From Xestospongia muta (lineage: Eukaryota; Porifera; Demospongiae; Haplosclerida; Petrosiidae), in assembly GCA_963693285.1 (NCBI GenBank), contig OY848917.1, positions 13,020,192-13,084,191 on the forward strand: DNA of 64,000 bases. Reading direction: 5' to 3'. Made by a program: the position numbers and the translations under genes. This document shows positions 25,380-36,488 of this stretch, piece after piece; position 1 is the stretch's first letter, and every line of letters starts with the position of its first letter. The notes under the pieces were generated by a model. The model was given only the letters and a program-made list of their open reading frames with translations, made no database searches and was not told the origin of the DNA.

Positions 25380-27090
25380 TTATGATTACATTATATTAAA
25401 TTATAAAAAGAATGAGTATTAAAGTACACGAAGACAAAGGTATTTAATTAGTTTTGAATTTAATCTAAGCTGTTGATTCACCTAAAATTAAGAAGAAAAA
25501 GATTATCAATTAATGAATGCCAAAATTTACCAGTTCTCGGTTCTCTCTAATATTTCTTAGTCTTTTTTTCATATTGAGATAATTTGGATGGAGATGTCAA
25601 TTTTTCTCTTTTCCTGTTTGGATGTATACTATCACTCTTATAAATAAAAGAAATTCACATATGAAATACATTTAAAATCAAATCAAGTATGTATACCTTT
25701 CTTTTCCTAATGTTATCTGTTGATGCACAAGTGCCTATATATGATTAAGCATGGTATAAAACACTTGATGACTGAATGGACATAATATAATGCATGCAGC
25801 AAATAATTCAGCACGCTTCATCATATTTTTAAAGCCTCATATGTCATTTTTGTTATATGTATCATCTATAGTGATTTGCACAAGATTGTCATTAAATGCA
25901 GTAAATGTGAATACTTTATTCTTATTGTCTTGCAAAACAATTCAGCCATGACTTCATTATTATAAAAATTAATAAAATAGTGCTCATTAGTGAAAGAATG
26001 GTGCAAATTTGTGCACATGTGCACTGTTATTTCCTACCCTGATCTATAATGTTTCATCAGTTTAACTATCTTATTAACAATCATCAATCTCTTATAACAA
26101 AATTGTACCTACACTGTAAATCATGCTTTCAAGGCTTTCCTTGCCAATGGCATCAATTACTCACATGGTTAAAGAGATAATGTCTATGTGAATACTTCAT
26201 ATTGTCTTGGAAAACAATTCAGCCATGACTTCATTATTACAAAAATTTTCTCAGTATGTTTCCAAATACTGATTTAAGATAAAAGATATGTTGATATCTG
26301 CTCGCAATTTCTGTTATTGTGCATTAAATGATTTTAATATTATAACAGTTTGAAGTGCTTTGCCTGTATAATAGACAAACAAACAAACCAAGTACTTTAC
26401 ACGTACAGAGGTGGTGAGGCTAAACAATTTACTACTACTAATTGACTACCTGTGCATGTAAAATTCGTTGCCTTGACTTGTCTCTGAAAGATGAATCTGA
26501 TGAAGATACAGTACAGTGGGTATTGATTAACCTCTTTCTCTTTGGTCGATGTTGTAAACTAGTGTGGTAATATCATAGTCACTGTGACTTTATCCACAGA
26601 TTATGAACTACGTGTGTCTGAAGGATATCAGTATTTTTTATTGCACAGAACAATAATGTCTTCATGAGTGAAGACTTTTCACTGTTAAGATACATATTAT
26701 TGTCACTACAAGTGCTTATTGGTAGGAGTGTCTGGATTATGAAAATTTGGATTTCCTCCTCTTTTCAATGCATTTGCATACACTTTGAAAGAATGTTTAT
26801 ATTATACAAAGTGATATATTCAATTGTCTACTTTGCGAAGCACTTTGATATTAATTATTGTCTTTGTTATAATACTGTATGTACCACGTTTAATTTTATC
26901 TTCCCAAGTCTCAAATGTTAATAGTGAAATTTTAATCTTAGTATCTGTCTTTTCTGAATAATTTCACTATTACTGCAAGTTATTTGTCTTGATTGCACGA
27001 GAATATACTATAATACTTCAGCAAGAAACAGTATGTATTTTGTTAAATTGATAGTTGTCACCTGTTAATTAATGATTATGTAAAAACAAA
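25380..27090. repeat. Tandem 2.2-2.5 kb repeat, unit C
   Basis: This is the third unit, starting about 2.53 kb after unit B and ending where the next non-repeated sequence begins. The 85-codon frame is intact at 26664-26921 with a few replacements (for example RDI to RYI and NCMFPS to NFIFPS). The TTCACKIRC frame is also open, with one Glu to Val change. No protein family is recognised. The units may be a satellite-like amplification or the ends of a larger element. Confidence 0.85.
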
Positions 27091-27358
27091 GTGTGTAACA
27101 CCAATTGGTGAGTAAACTCGTTAAAATTTACATTATTATGCTAGAAATTTAAGTACAAAAATTAATTCAATGTTAATTATATATATACACAAGAAGGAAC
27201 TTCATAGTAATTTTTATCACAACCTGAATCTTGGCTTTTTTTGTCAACATACTGACTACTTAAGTCTTGTTTCTTACTAAAGGCAACTTGTTAGTATCTT
27301 TAAAAACATATTTACTTCACTTATTGTGCTTAGTGATATGTGATAACCTTTGCACTTA

Positions 27359-27821
27359 CAGTAGAATGTCACTTATCCGAACACATTGGGCCCGAAGGGT
27401 GTTCAAATAATTGAAGTGCTGATTACCACAATACATAACAAACATGTAACAAACATTATTATATAATTGAACACTTTTTATATCACAATTTGCCAAAGTA
27501 ATCATTAATATATTTCTGTCTTTGATTCATTACTCTCTTATCGTTCTTCACAATATCATGAATGGTGGACTTACCGATTTCATACTCGTTAGCTATGTTT
27601 TGTAAAGTCCTTCATTTTTTGGCAAATTCACAGATTTTTAGTTTATCATGAATACTCAAGACTAGTCGCTTTCTTTTACAAGACGCAATCTTACTAGTCA
27701 TGATTATACACGTACATGTCCAATAATTATTAGGTGTGTCTGATGGGTGTGTCAGCCAGCGAGACATTTGGTTAATTGATGTGTTTGGTTGAATGAAGTT
27801 TGGATAAGCGACATTCTACTG
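27359..27821 (-). mobile_element. 463-bp pogo-type element with TA target duplication
   Basis: The left end CAGTAGAATGTCACTTATCC and the right end, read as reverse complement CAGTAGAATGTCGCTTATCC, differ at one base. A TA dinucleotide flanks each end (27357-27358 and 27822-27823), as expected for the Tc1/mariner/pogo superfamily. The minus strand carries only the N-terminal DNA-binding exon of a pogo transposase; the DDE domain is missing. It is therefore a non-autonomous derivative. Confidence 0.92.
27483..27701 (-). pseudogene. CENP-B-type N-terminal HTH remnant of pogo transposase
   Basis: From the ATG at 27701 the frame gives MTSKIASCKRKRLVLSIHDK, then LKICEFAKK, a TGA, and TLQNIANEYEIGKSTIHDIV, ending at TGA 27483-27485. 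The pattern KRK...L..K..I...(stop)...IA.EY.IGKSTI.DI is that of the CENP-B/pogo N-terminal helix-turn-helix. One internal TGA replaces a codon in the first helix pair. Apart from it the frame is open, so decay seems recent. Confidence 0.85.
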
Positions 27822-28012
27822 TACTTTCATACTTGTAAATTATTATGTGACTACTGTATCTCCTTATTCAAGTGACTACATATAAAGTTTCTTTAAAGTA
27901 CTTATAAGTATTTCACTAATTAAGAAGTGACTTCTGATAAGGTTATAATGGCAAGTTGCAATTATTACAAGTAGCATAGCACATAGTCTCAAGTCTTTTT
28001 AATAGCTTACCT

Positions 28013-28680
28013 GAGTGCTTGCCACTTTAATTCTAATTATCTCATTCACCAAATTCCAATCTTTTAATGCCAAGTTTGCCGTTGGAGATACTAATCGAGC
28101 TTTACATAAATCACTCTTTGACAGAGTTCTCTTTCTTAAGAAAGATGTGTAGAATTATAAATAATAATAAAAATTGCATTAAAGTATGGCTTTGTGTGCC
28201 ATCCACAATTTGGCTTGGCTACTTTGGAGTCTGTAACTAGTAAACCTATAAGAAAAAGATCATGTACAGAAACATTAATCAGTGTGTACTTACACCGCTC
28301 TCTCCCTTCTTAAGTTAAGTCATAAAGACTGCTAGCATTTTCTCCAAATAAGCTTTTAAAGGGAAGAATCAGATAGATTAGAAACAGAAATTTACTTACC
28401 ATCATTTAGACTTTCTAATTCTGTATAGCAAGACAATAAGTGTTTCACTTCCCTTCGAGACTCAACTTTAGCATAAACGATAATCTTCTTACAAATAGTA
28501 GCGACATTTTCATCAAAGTCATCAGTTAGAAGGAATAGTTGTCTTCGACAGTTTGTGCAAAAAAAAGGACAATGTCTGCCATGACTGGCTATTTCTACAT
28601 CACTGACTGGTACTACTACAGTCATAGACATTTGCAACAACCTCCTTTGTTTGTGACCTTAGTCTCTTTCCCTTTGGCAT
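28013..28680 (-). pseudogene. Unidentified minus-strand exons, probably transposon-linked
   Basis: An ATG at 28680 begins MPKGKRLRSQTKEVVANVYD, resembling the start of transposon proteins with an N-terminal HTH. That frame soon stops, and another frame stays open to 28392 with a CxxC-type piece (HCPFFCTNCRRQLFLL) and a splice donor after SLNDG. A further possible exon at 28133-28013 encodes RLVSPTANLALKDWNLVNEI and ends at a donor. I do not recognise the protein. The frame change at the start suggests a defective copy. Confidence 0.35.
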
Positions 28681-28899
28681 TTTCATGAACTCGAGAGAAA
28701 ACATGTGTGTTCGCATGACACACACGTGAACAAATAATTATAATAAAATTAAAATATATTTCAGCTCTAATTGCATATAATAGGAGAGGAAATACTCACC
28801 TTTTTAATAAGGGGCTCTTCTCAACTCAGACAGAGTATAGGTTTATTTAAGGGACATTGATTCCTAGTTTTATGGCTCAACACTTCTTCTCTACTGTGG

Positions 28900-29350
28900 A
28901 GTAATGTTCTTACTGAAATAGCCAACTGGATGTTCTCCATCATCTCCCCTTTGACTTAATACAGCTTTGAACAGTAAGTATGGGAGAACTTGTCACAGTC
29001 CTTTCCTTATTGACTGCCATTCATAGCAAACACTTCAATGTTTGTTTTAAATGTTCTACCAACCCATCTGTTTGAGGATAGTATGGCTTGTCTTAATTGC
29101 TTGGATGTGAAATAACCTATATAACTCATCTAACAACTGTGATATAAAGTTGCTTCCTTGGTCCATGAGTATTTCCTTGGGTACTCCAACTTAGACATAT
29201 CTCTCTAACAACTCTTCTGCAATGTGCTCAGCATCAATGTTACATGGTAATATTGCCTCAGGGTATCAAGCGGATTAATCACAGATTACAAGTATATACT
29301 TGATTTTACTATATGGGAAAGGACCAACAATGTTCATTGATATGTCTTTA
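28900..29350 (-). pseudogene. Ty3/gypsy-type integrase core remnant
   Basis: Reading the minus strand from 29344 gives MNIVGPFPYSKIKYILVICD, then YPEAI, DAEHIAEELLERY and VGVPKEILMDQGSNFISQLL, with LYRLFHIQAIKTSHT after it. These match the integrase catalytic core, including the first aspartate (VICD) and the DQGSNF aspartate. Stops occur after VICD, after Y and after W, and the polyprotein around it is not recognisable. Only this island of the retrotransposon remains; no LTRs were found nearby. Confidence 0.85.
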
Positions 29351-29649
29351 AATAATTACAGGTGTGCTATAACTATTGAATACCATTTCAAATGCATGAA
29401 AGTTATTTGTAGTTATTTGTAAGGTGGCATATTGAAAACAAGCCCTTGCTTAGTACTCGTTAGTTAATATCCAGTTAATTTTATGACTTCATAGCTGTAG
29501 CAAACACACTTAGTGCATTTTATTTAATAGTAATTTAATCAATTTAATGTATTAATATGTATTGATTATTTATCATTAATTTTTTTTTCAGTATCTTACA
29601 TTCAGAAACTCTCTATAAGAAAATGAACATCAAGTGTACCTGAAATAAT

Positions 29650-30398
29650 TTACTTATGATGATGTCTAATGTGATGCCAAAAAAATTTCAAGGTAAATTT
29701 AATATTATGATAAATTATTATATATCGTAGATATATACATAGTCTATGCAATATCAATTTTTTAGTATTTGTATATTTTTAATGTTACATCTGCCATGCC
29801 GGACAAAGGCAGTATATGACCATAGTTTGCCTCATTTTAGTGTAGATTGTATTGCCAGTTTGCCACATATAGTAGGAAATGTATGAGCTATTTACAATAC
29901 TAGATTTTGTACATAACTAAGCAAAAAGACTGTGTGAAATAATTATTAAAACCAAAAATCAAAAAACAAACTACTTATTTACTCAAATACACAGTTGCAT
30001 GACATATAGTGACCAATGTGTTGGGCAAACAATATCTTAAGTAAAGTCATTCATAGCTGATTGAAGTGTTCATTGTATCTGATCTACTATATATAATAGA
30101 ATCAATTATTGTGGAACCTCCAATAATAGATCATAATAGAGGACACCTCACTATAATAGACAGTTGCTTCAGAACAGACTGACTTTCCATTGACAATAAT
30201 GAATTTGCATTGTCTGAAATACAGACACCTCTATTTTATAGGCAATGGATACTTCTTTGTAAGATATTACTAGTGCATGCATTTTAACCTTTCATAACCG
30301 TGGTGGGTGTGTCTATCTGAGCATTATTGGTGTTTAATCTTTGTCTTAATTAAAATTAAAACATTGGTGTTTAAAATATATTTTTAGAGCAGTCCACT
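29650..30398. repeat. Dispersed repeat paired with 43490-44242
   Basis: Ordered anchors shared with 43490-44242 include tctatgcaatatcaattttt, gaccatagtttgcc, a gtagaatcaatta/gtggaacctcc tract and a taatcttt-gtcttaatta tract near the right end. Similarity continues on the far side of the 30399-34747 insertion, at 34748-35040. The two blocks therefore represent one duplicated region, interrupted here and uninterrupted at 43.5-44.6 kb. No gene is visible inside. Confidence 0.65.
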
Positions 30399-30662
30399 AG
30401 TCTTTAACTTTTTACGCGCCGAAAATGCATTTATCCGTCAATCAATGATTTCCCACCAGCGCCAAGAGCGCATATATGCGTTGTGGACTTACCATCTTAT
30501 CTTGTCTTTTGCTTGTAACAGTCTACACAGATCTGAAGCACATTTAGACTGTTTATTCTTCAATTTTACTTGTAAAATCATTTTCCTTTTGTATAATAAG
30601 AGACGATATATGAAAGTTTTGCAGCTGCAAACACATACGACGATAATGTTCATTGTTTAGAT

Positions 30663-32640
30663 ATGGCTCTTACCACTGATGACGTTATTGCAAGAGTATT
30701 TAGTGACAAATCAGATGTATCAGACTTTAGTGATATTTTTGATGAAGGTAAATATATATAAAAAGAAATAAATATTATTTACAACAAATGATAGAGACAT
30801 CTTCCAATGATGGCGATCTTCATAACTCACTCATAGATCCAGTAAGTTATATATATTTGTTATAAACATAATAAATAAAAAAATAAAAAAGATGAAAGTG
30901 ATGATAATAGAAGTCAGTCACCACATTTTGATATAGGTAATATTATAAATATAACTGTATGATATAAACTGACTAAAAAATATCTTGATAAAAATTGTAA
31001 AAATTATGAATTATTTTCACTAACCTTCTAAACAGAACGAGGGCATGGCAGGGGAGGTAGACGAGGGCGTGAAAGACGATGTGGACGTGGACAGAGAGGT
31101 GGACAAGGACGTGGAAGAGGAGATACACAACGACACAGTAATAATGACGACGATGATGAAACAGACCCATGGACGGAAATAAAAGACTTGGGCACTGATT
31201 TACCACCATTGACTTGTACTTTCAGTGAGCAACCAGGACCAAAGATGCCTTTGTCAGCCAACTCGTCTCCACTTGAGTTTTTTAGTTTGTTTATGGATGG
31301 CATAGTGTTGAAGATGATTGTGGATGGAACAAATGAGTATGCCAGGATGGTTATTGATGAAAAGGAACGGACTGGAAAACTCAAACCAAACTCAAGGTGG
31401 AGGAAATGGAGTCACGTTACTATCAATGAAATGAAAGCAGTGTTGGCATTAATAATCAATATGGGAATATTGCCTTGCCCAGAGAGAGAAGGGTATTGGA
31501 AGACATCTTGGGAAAGTTACATACTGTTTTTCATGATGTCCTTTCTCAAAATCAATTTGAGGAAATATTTTGGATGCTTCACATACCTGAGAAAGCCACA
31601 CCTACAAATCGAATTGATAAAGTAAGTCCTCTCTTAGACCACCTTCTTGCTAGATTTCAAAGTGTATACTATCCACACCGTGATCTCTCAATTGATGAAA
31701 CTATGATTGGTTTCAAGGGCCGGGTTAGTTTCATGCAATACTGTCCTCTAAAACCCACAAAATGGGAACTAAAGGCATTTGTGCTTGCTGATAGTGAGAC
31801 GGGTTATATTTGTAACATCCTCCCATATGCTGGGCAGGAGACAAGAGCCCATCTCTCCAGCTGCAATGGTGATCTCCCTCTGTTAGCCGAGGTTGTTGTT
31901 ACTGTTGCCGAAAAATACCTTGGAAAAGGTCACCACATTTATGCAGATAGGTTCTACTCTAGTGTTCCTTTGGCAGACGAGTTGGAAAAGAAAGATACAG
32001 GATACACTGGTACCATCATTCGTAACAGAAAGCAACTCCCTAAAGCAGTCAGAAAGAACATGGTGAAACTAAGAAGTGGGGAAACTAAGGCTTGGAGATG
32101 TAGAAAGAAGTTGGTGTTAGGTTGGAGAGACAAAGGAAAAACAGTCCTAATGTTATCAACAGTACATACAGCAACTTTGATGACAGTAACTGGAAGACTT
32201 GGAGAAACAAAAACAAAAACAATTGTTATCCACAAGTGTAATCAGAGCATCGGTGGAGTGGACAAAGCTGACCAACATGCTGTTTATTATTCATTTGGAA
32301 GGCATAGTATCAAGTGGTGGAGGAAGCTCATGTTTTGGTTATTTGAGGTTGCCATTGTCAACTTGTATATCATATACAAAATAACAGTTACTAAACCACT
32401 CACACACGTTGACTGCAGACGACAAATTGTAATAGGTCTTTGTGATGGCTTAGCTATTGGGGAGGTGAGAAGACAGCTGATGCGTCCCACAAAAACTGAC
32501 AAACGATTTCTAGGATGACATTACATTGAACGAGGAACAACACGAAGACGATCCCTTGTATGTAATGACCATAAAAAAGGACAAAGACATGACACCATAT
32601 ATTACTGTAGGACATGCAAAATAATCCACCATTACACGTA
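30663..32640 (+). pseudogene. piggyBac transposase, frameshifted and prematurely stopped
   Basis: A small first exon starts at ATG 30663 (MALTTDDVIARVFSDKSDVS) with a donor near 30750. A long exon from about 31036 encodes an Arg/Gly-rich stretch, an acidic stretch and the piggyBac catalytic core. The catalytic aspartates are visible in DLSIDETMIGFKGR, HHIYADRFYSS and IGGVDKADQ. The reading frame shifts in a T-run near 31530 (from the frame ending GYWKTSWESY to the one giving HDVLSQNQFEEIFWMLH). A TGA at 32516-32518 cuts off a Cys/His end that continues in frame (LVCNDHKK, YYCRTCK). So it is inactive although still well preserved. No typical TTAA-flanked terminal repeats were proven. Confidence 0.92.
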
Positions 32641-32929
32641 GATACTTGTTTCGAATGATACTATGAACTAATTAATTATAAATTATAATATTCTATAAAT
32701 ATGCAATGATATTGCTCTATAACTATTAGGTATTTGTAAAAGTATACTAAAATGCTCACAAAAGCTCTTACAGTCACAGAATCTCAAGAAAAAAAGTCAC
32801 TTGTAATGTAGACAGATTGATGCGTGTGGATATAACTAACCTTTGTAAACAACAAATAAGACATCTAAAACACAATAAGATGTCTAATCGTCTAACGAAC
32901 ACTTCTGCAGATGAAAGACAATTGAGTAA

Positions 32930-34570
32930 ACACTTCAAAAGGTGCATATTTTAGTAACTTAGTTGCAGTATCAGTCCATCAAGTTTGAATTCCTTCTTCG
33001 TCAACATGACTAAGATGGCAGAACTCTAATCATCTATAACACACAATAATTATAAGAATGAATGACAAAATACTATGAACTTACAACTTGAGGGTCACCG
33101 AGACATGGGAACTTCTCCAGTACTGCTTTGACTTGTGGGCTTTCTGTAGTAATCCATTGTCTGTGCTGTTTGGCAGTTTCACCAAGCAACACTGTGTGTC
33201 ATGCTAGAAACGGGCCACTTTTTAGAATGAAAGGTTTGTTGTAAAAATTACATTTTGCTCATATGCATTAGGATCATCAGAACCCAAGGCTACAGAATTA
33301 GCATCATCTTGTTTTTCGAGTGCTTAGAAGGAGGAGATACTGTTATTCCAGCTTTTGCTGATCTAGATAGGTGTCTCAAATTTTTGAACTTTGTCCTTAA
33401 CTTCTTCCTTCATGAGTTCTACAAAAATGACAAAATTATTAAGACAACTTAATGAGTCACAAGACTAGTCCTAACATATCCACTGTCAACTTTGTCCTTC
33501 AAATTAGGATACTTTCAACTAATCTTCTACAAACCTTAGTGTAATCATCAGGGTTAGGGCAACTGGTATGAACAAGTATTTGTGTAGACAAAGAATTTAT
33601 AATTTCATCCCTATGTCTCCTTTTTAGTACGCCAGTCTTCGTAGCAGTAGTTTTTTCAGCAGAGAATCTAGTTGGAATAACTAATTTTTCTGCATATGAC
33701 TTGTTGAAGTTATGTTTGACATCAGCACTACTTGTAATAAGGAAGAGTATTAAATGCATGCAATGAGACTACATAACATACCTGTCAGCATTGACAGGAA
33801 CACTTGGTTTGGTAGCGTCACAGTCAACACTTCTGTACAGAAATTTAAGCAATAACAGCTGAACTAAGCCATAAAAAATCTTACAGTTTTCCACTTGAGC
33901 CACTAGACACAACTGAAACCTCCTCTTTCACATCCATATTCTCACTGTACAATAAAATAAAATAAAGCATGTGCATGGTGGGTTAATTAAACCAAGGTAT
34001 ATGTCAGTAACATAACCTATCTGTCTCATTATCCTCATGTACAGGACTGTCCTCAGCCAGATGATCCCAACCACATTCTGAGCCTACACCATCAGTACTG
34101 TGTGAAACTAAAGGAGATTTATACATCAACATTTACACTAGTAAAGTCACTAGACACTACTGACCTACATTTGAGTACCATGACCCACTAGAGACATGGC
34201 CTAGTGATGGAAGAACTGAACTGGGAAGAGTAGCAGTGCCAGGCTGTGAATGGTTAAAATACACTCACATTACAAAACCACTGATACACGCAAATATAAC
34301 AGTAACTTACATCTTGAACAAGAGGCAAGAAGTGAATTAAGACTACGTTTGATTTTTAGGCGGTCACCAAGTAGAGGGGCAATTTCCCTAAAATATTCTT
34401 CGTTAAAAGACAAAAAACCTCACCGTCTATTTTGTGTTCTGTCATCTTTTCAAAAACAGAATTGTCCAACAATGAAGCATGTCTTCGTAAATAATCACAA
34501 ACTTCAACCGATGAAAAACTGTCAAACTGCTTTGGCATTTCAGAACTAGAGATCCAGCTTGTCACTCTCT
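32930..34570 (-). pseudogene. SAM-domain protein (SAMD3-like), multi-exon, frameshifted
   Basis: The first exon (minus, from 34565) encodes a sterile alpha motif: MPKQFDSFSSVEVCDYLRRH and KIDGEV, then in a shifted frame EEYFREIAPLLGDRLKIKRS. One base is missing from a T-run at the shift. Small exons rich in acidic and Ser/Pro residues follow (34250-33780). Then comes a conserved region with NKSYAEKLVIPTRFS, YTKVCRRLVES, SYPNLKDKVDSGY, LRTKFKNLRHL and WITTESPQVKAVLEKFPCLG (33759-33090). At least three further frame changes and a stop occur. I associate this order with SAMD3-like proteins that are multicopy in cnidarians, sponges and fish. It lies head-to-head with no known partner and opposite to the piggyBac gene. 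Confidence 0.6.
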
Positions 34571-34799
34571 ATTCTCCTGCTATCAGCGGTTTGGCACTTT
34601 TTTCTTTCATCGTGTGATGGTAATGGATATGCACAGGGCAGGTCTAGTGCGGAGTTTAATATTTGCCATGGCCACTTTTCTCTGTCATTATTGTGTGGAA
34701 GACTTCTTTGCACTGTCTGAATATCTTTTGTTAAGCCATATTAGACTAGTCCACTCCTCTGAACCTTGATTTAGCTTTCAGTGTACAGATAACGAATTT

Positions 34800-35040
34800 C
34801 TAAGCTACATATTTTCTTTCACGATTGAGTTTCCCCCTTTGTTTGCCTCTCTTTTTTAAAATTGAGAGATCACATCGAACCATGTTATATAGGATGTGAC
34901 CAACTACAGTCTTGTTTTTAGTTAGAGCCACAACATAACTGTCCACAGAATTATCAGGCTATCTTTGTAGTTGTAGCATTTCTTCAACTGTAGCATCCCT
35001 AATATATAAATTGTAACCTCTTACAAAACTTAGCAGTGAA
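34800..35040 (-). pseudogene. HIRAN-like domain remnant
   Basis: The minus strand encodes VRGYNLYIRDATVEEMLQLQ, a stop, then DNSVDSYVVALTKNKTVVGH. The motif order (RGYxxY, DxYxVAxxK, VVGH) is that of the module at 11261-11555. It is paralogous to the copy at 44330-44545, which is part of the same duplicated block. The frame ends shortly after VGHILYNMVRCDLSILKK, so only the first half of the domain is left. Confidence 0.45.
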
Positions 35041-35509
35041 GTGGTTCAGTAATGTTAAAAAGTTGCCAAAGAGAAGAAAAACGTGAAATTTAGACAACCT
35101 TCCCTATGAAAACACATGTAAGATGCAAAATTTACTTTCTTCAATAAATCTACAGATTTTTCAAGATATAACTAGATCTACCTACAAATTCAATGGTGAA
35201 ATTCTCCTAGTATGTTTCGTTCTGACAAACCTCTACAGTCTTCACTGTAAAAAATAATGTGAGCTGAGCATACCATATATGGTGTGTGAGTCTTGTCCCA
35301 TCTAGCACACCAACTTGGTGTGCTGAACACACCCAGGATGCTAAGATTGACTCTGCTTGTTCATATAAGCCACAGTTCAATAATTGATAATAAAATGATA
35401 ATTTTACTAAATGAAGTTAAATGGAATGATTATAGTTTGTTGGTTACAAAATGTTAACAAAAATCAGGTTATATACGTGACATGAAATGACTAACTGTTG
35501 AATTGATCT

Positions 35510-35750
35510 TAGTGTTGAGGCCAAGGACTTTTATGTCAAGGAATGAAATTATTGCATCGTCTTGGATAGCAAATGTTGAATACATAAAACAAGGAAAGCA
35601 AAGTAAAAAGTTAGTCAAATTTGTTCTTGACTTCAGTGACAATCACTTTATCAACAACCAGAAACATCTGACTGGAATCATACACACTTCCTAAGAGGAG
35701 ACTGTATGGCTCCACCTGATTTTTTGCTTGAACAACTGCTTCTGGAACAC
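35510..35750 (-). pseudogene. C-terminal module with LFYVFNICYP motif, copy 3
   Basis: The minus strand encodes VPEAVVQAKNQVEPYSLLLG, QMFLVVDKVIVTEVKNKFD, a stop, then LLSLFYVFNICYPRRCNNFI and another stop. The pattern matches the modules at 15521-15799 and 18099-18388. Its protein would begin at higher coordinates, where only AT-rich sequence and the receptor locus follow, so it is an isolated C-terminal fragment. Confidence 0.45.
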
Positions 35751-36488
35751 AAGAATCCTAATGTTATACAGGAGTAATAGTCACACTGTGTAAATTGTTT
35801 AGGACTTACAAAAACTATATGAATTAACTTTTCGTGGTTTGGTCTGATTTTGTCAGGAAGGAGATAAGCAAGTAGACATATTGCTGCTATACCAGCTACA
35901 AAACTATATGTTACCTGAACATCTAATTGTAAGCTACCTTCATCACAAATAGAAAAGTGTTCCAGTTGATGACAAACTCATGCATTACTTTCTTTTTCTC
36001 GCTCACATGTTTGCCAACAATTGTAACAGTAATTGCATATGTCTGGAGATACCAGGTATGTAAGTTTTACATAATCTATGGATCTAATTCTAAAAATAAG
36101 CAGCTTTGCAAAGAACTGTCGCTTGCAAAGTATGACTATCAATGCCACACCATTATGGTTACACTACGCTACTTGCCACGCCTTTTATTTTTTGACTCCA
36201 TCTTTATTTGTATTTAGTATAGCTAATAAGTCTTAGTCTTTTATTTAGTAATTTATGAAGAAGTGTTGATATGGCCAATTAAAAGTACTCAGTATAATTC
36301 AACTGCTATTGCAGCAAGGGTTTAGTCCTAAGACTTTATCATCATGTTAATAGTTTAGCTATTAATGGTGTATATTTTATTTAATCTCACTCTCTTTCTC
36401 TCTCAAATTACTTAATACAACTTTGTGCATGAATGTAGCAATATAAAGTTCTGTACTTTACTAATTTTTATAGTCATAATGCATTGCT

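Larger units (their letters stand above)
30399..34747. mobile_element. 4.35-kb insertion carrying piggyBac and SAM-domain pseudogenes
   Basis: The duplicated block that is continuous at 43490-44560 is split here. AGTCCACT occurs at 30391-30398 and at 34748-34755 but only once, at 44235-44242, in the uninterrupted copy. The inserted sequence starts AGTCT and ends AGACT. This looks like an insertion with an 8-bp duplication. piggyBac normally duplicates TTAA, and TTAA tetramers also lie close to both ends (30404 and 34731). Boundaries and mechanism are inferred. Confidence 0.4.

Noticed and set aside
21221..27110. CRISPR array or classical satellite
   Set aside because: The repeat units are 2.2-2.5 kb with irregular spacing. 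There are no short direct repeats with unique spacers, and the DNA is eukaryotic.
30973..31384. Minus-strand frames of up to 118 codons opposite the piggyBac gene
   Set aside because: They are antisense shadows of the Arg/Gly-rich and core coding region, with His/Pro/Ser/Arg-rich translations typical of such shadows.
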